Source: Betaproteobacteria bacterium
GTDB lineage: Bacteria; Pseudomonadota; Gammaproteobacteria; Burkholderiales; Burkholderiaceae_C
Direction of reading: 5' to 3'
DNA length: 64,000 nucleotides
NCBI GenBank assembly: GCA_947453725.1
Contig: CANGHH010000004.1
Location: 124,001 to 188,000 of the forward strand
The notes beneath the pieces were generated by a model. It ran no database searches. It had not been told where the DNA came from and worked only from the letters and a program-made list of their open reading frames with translations. The translations under genes were made by a program, and so were the position numbers. The first letter of the stretch is position 1. Every line of letters begins with the position of its first letter. Positions 61,871 to 64,000 of this stretch are shown here, one piece after another.

Positions 61871-64000
61871 TCAAATCGGCACGGCGACGCTGGCGTAGCG
61901 GGCGACCAGCACCAGCAGTTCCTCTTCGGCAAAGGGCTTGCCCAGGTAATGCTGCACGCCCAGCTCGGCGGCGTAGTCGCGGTGCTTCTGCGCGATGCGC
62001 GAGGTGATCATGACCACCGGCAGGTCGGCCAGCCTGGCGTCGGCGCGCACATTGCGGACCAGGTCGAAGCCGTCCATGCGCGGCATCTCGATGTCCGACA
62101 GCAGCACGCAGGGCCGCTCTTCGGCCAGCCGTTCCAGCGCCTCCAGGCCGTCCTTGGCGAGCACCACGCGGTAGCCCTCGCGCAGCAGCAGGCGCTGGGT
62201 GACGCGGCGCACGGTCAGCGAATCGTCGACCACCAGCACCAGCGGCAGACGCCCGGGCCGGGGCGCGGCCTGGAAGGGCTGGCTGGCTTCGGCGGCAGGC
62301 TGCTGCAACTGGCCGACGCGGGCGGCGTCGCCGTAAAGGTTGGCCAGTGCGACCGGGTTGTAGATCAGCGCGACCCCGCCCGAGGGCAGGATCGTCACGC
62401 CAGCCAGACCGGGCAGGCGCGCCAGTTGCGGGCCGACGTTCTTGACCACCACTTCCTGGTTGCCGACGACTTCATCGACGTGCACGGCCACGCGCTGGGC
62501 GGCGCTGCGCACGATGACCACGGTTTCGCTGCGGCCACTGACCGTGCCGCGCAAGCCGGCGCGCAGCAGGCTCGGCAGCCAGAAGAAGGGCAGGCTGGTG
62601 TCGCCATAGGCGTAGCGGCCGGTGGCGTAGGCGTCCTCGACCTCGGCGCGCGGCGCGCGGCGCACCAGTTCGATCAGCGGCGAGGGCACCGCGATCTGCA
62701 GTTCGCCGCAGCGCAGCATCACCACCTGCGTGACGGCCGTCGTCAGCGGCAGCAGGAGCTTGAAGTGCGTGCCCTGGCCGGGCTGGCTGACGGTTTCGAT
62801 GCGCCCGCCCATCGCGTTGACTTCGGCCCGCACCACGTCCAGACCGACGCCGCGGCCGGCCAGTTCGGTGATGGTCTCGGCGGTGCTGAAACCGGGCGCG
62901 AAGATCAGGCCGGCCAGTTCGCCGTCGCTGGTCGGGGCGTCGGCGGCGAGCAACTGGCGTTCGATGCCGCGCTGGCGGATGCGCGCCAGGTCCAGGCCGG
63001 CGCCGTCGTCGGCGAATTCGACGGCCACTTCATTGCCCGCCTGGGCCACGGTGATGGTGATGACACCGGTCGCGTCCTTGCCCGCCCGCCTGCGTGCGGC
63101 CGGTGTCTCGATGCCGTGGACCACGCTGTTCCGCAGCAGGTGTTCGAAGGCGCCGACCATGCGTTCGAGCACGCCACGGTCGACCTCGATGGCCCCGCCG
63201 ACGATCTCGACCTTGACCTGCTTGGCGGTTTCCTTGGCCGCCTGGCGCACGGTCCGGAACAGGCGCTCGGCGAGGCTGTCGAACTCGATCATCCGCGTGC
63301 GCAGCAGGTCGTCCTGCAGCTCGCGTGTCAGCCGCGCCTGGGCCGCCAGTTCGTCTTCGGTGGACTGCAGCGTGCGCTGCAGGCTGCGCTGCAGCGTGGC
63401 GACGTCGTTGACCGACTCGGCCATGAAGCGCGTCAATTCCTGGAAGCGCGTGAAGCGGTCCATTTCCAGCGGATCGAAGGCCTGGGCGGCGGCCTTGGCG
63501 GCCTCGATGCGCGTGGTGATCTGCGTTTCGGCCTGCAGTTCGATGTCGCGCAGTTGGCGGCGCATGCGCTCCAGGCTGTCGGTCAGGTCGCCCAGAGAAG
63601 TCTGCAGGTGCTTGACGTCGGTGGCCATGCGGGCCCGCGTGATGCTCACTTCGCCAGCCTGGTTGACCAGGCGGTCGAGCAGACCGGCGCGCACCCGGAC
63701 GACGGCACCGGCACCGGGCCGCTCGGCGGCCGGCAGCGCCTCGGTCGCGCCGGCCGCAAAGCGCTGCCAGTCGATGTCCAGCGGGGCGACGACGACCGCC
63801 GCCGGTGGCGACGCGGCGGCAGCCCAGGTCGCCAGCGGTTCGGCATGCGGCGCAGCGATGGGCTCGGCGACGGGTGCGGCAAACGGCTCGGCGAAGGGCC
63901 CGGCGGCCGGCTCGACCAGAGCCGGCGGCGGCGCTGGCGGCTGGCGCATGGCGTCGAAGGCCGCACTCATCGCGTCCGCCTGGGCCAGCAGCGGCACCAG
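61871..64000 (-). CDS. ChpA/PilL-like hybrid chemosensory histidine kinase, 5' part outside window
   Basis: About 710 residues are visible; the N-terminal HPt domains are outside. Seen in order: CheA dimerisation (LLDRLVNQAGEVSITRARM), ATPase (LLRNSVVHGIE, FADDGAGLD, GRGVGLDVV), a CheW-like domain, and a C-terminal receiver (VVDDSLTVRR, LSDIEMPRMDG with phospho-Asp, YLGKPF). It is the architecture of type IV pilus/twitching kinases. Confidence 0.92.
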   Translation of the reverse strand: MVPLLAQADAMSAAFDAMRQPPAPPPALVEPAAGPFAEPFAAPVAEPIAAPHAEPLATWAAAASPPAAVVVAPLDIDWQRFAAGATEALPAAERPGAGAVVRVRAGLLDRLVNQAGEVSITRARMATDVKHLQTSLGDLTDSLERMRRQLRDIELQAETQITTRIEAAKAAAQAFDPLEMDRFTRFQELTRFMAESVNDVATLQRSLQRTLQSTEDELAAQARLTRELQDDLLRTRMIEFDSLAERLFRTVRQAAKETAKQVKVEIVGGAIEVDRGVLERMVGAFEHLLRNSVVHGIETPAARRRAGKDATGVITITVAQAGNEVAVEFADDGAGLDLARIRQRGIERQLLAADAPTSDGELAGLIFAPGFSTAETITELAGRGVGLDVVRAEVNAMGGRIETVSQPGQGTHFKLLLPLTTAVTQVVMLRCGELQIAVPSPLIELVRRAPRAEVEDAYATGRYAYGDTSLPFFWLPSLLRAGLRGTVSGRSETVVIVRSAAQRVAVHVDEVVGNQEVVVKNVGPQLARLPGLAGVTILPSGGVALIYNPVALANLYGDAARVGQLQQPAAEASQPFQAAPRPGRLPLVLVVDDSLTVRRVTQRLLLREGYRVVLAKDGLEALERLAEERPCVLLSDIEMPRMDGFDLVRNVRADARLADLPVVMITSRIAQKHRDYAAELGVQHYLGKPFAEEELLVLVARYASVAVPI

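Overview
The window is a 64 kb piece of a very GC-rich betaproteobacterial chromosome, most probably Burkholderiales of the Rubrivivax/Leptothrix/Ideonella kind. The case rests on gene order: rpoH next to SCO, ctaB, ctaA, SURF1 and a ctaC-ctaD-ctaG-ctaE block, yqgE-ruvX-pyrR-pyrB-pyrC', and gpsA-secB-grxC-rhodanese opposite gpmA. I found no rRNA, tRNA, CRISPR array or insertion sequence, and no gene-free stretch longer than 300 bases.

Layout. (1) 1-12.7 kb is an accessory catabolic region. A long minus-strand operon encodes a Rieske oxygenase, a 4,5-dihydroxyphthalate decarboxylase-like protein, a PanB-like enzyme, an alpha/beta hydrolase with a cysteine nucleophile, LigJ- and LigK-like enzymes, a zinc alcohol dehydrogenase and a G3E GTPase. 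A Rieske ferredoxin is divergent to it, and a second minus-strand operon encodes IorA/IorB-type molybdenum hydroxylase subunits and a TctC-type binding protein. Nearly identical 17-bp inverted repeats lie upstream of both operons, so they are probably one regulon. (2) 12.7-23.6 kb holds rpoH behind a CIRCE element and the complete cytochrome c oxidase structural and assembly set, including a 38-residue assembly protein. (3) 23.7-29.1 kb is housekeeping: a methyltransferase, comF, trmL, gpsA, secB, grxC, a rhodanese and gpmA. (4) 29.1-47.8 kb is a quinoprotein alcohol-oxidation island. It contains a PQQ dehydrogenase with the lanthanide-type Asp-x-Asp signature, a HiPIP, PedF-like and other c-type cytochromes, cytochrome b561, a binding protein, a YVTN propeller, a SoxYZ-like carrier, two metallo-beta-lactamase-fold relay proteins (one stripped of its zinc motif), two TonB-dependent receptors and a sigma-54 activator. 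One TonB receptor gene ends an operon that begins with an ExbB-like/ExbD-like proton-channel pair and two proteins I could not assign. Three sigma-54 promoters at the three operons tie the island together. (5) 47.8-55 kb is pyrimidine and related housekeeping plus a photolyase. (6) 55-64 kb is a tripartite RND efflux operon with a secreted hydrolase, then the 3' part of a ChpA/PilL-like hybrid kinase cut by the window edge.

How the parts work together. I infer that the activator at 34953 switches on the dehydrogenase, its periplasmic electron carriers and a dedicated outer-membrane uptake system that may import a lanthanide, PQQ or a metallophore. The electrons would end at the oxidase encoded in region 2. 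The ExbB/ExbD-like-TonB receptor operon and the zinc-motif-less relay protein are the parts I regard as possibly undescribed.
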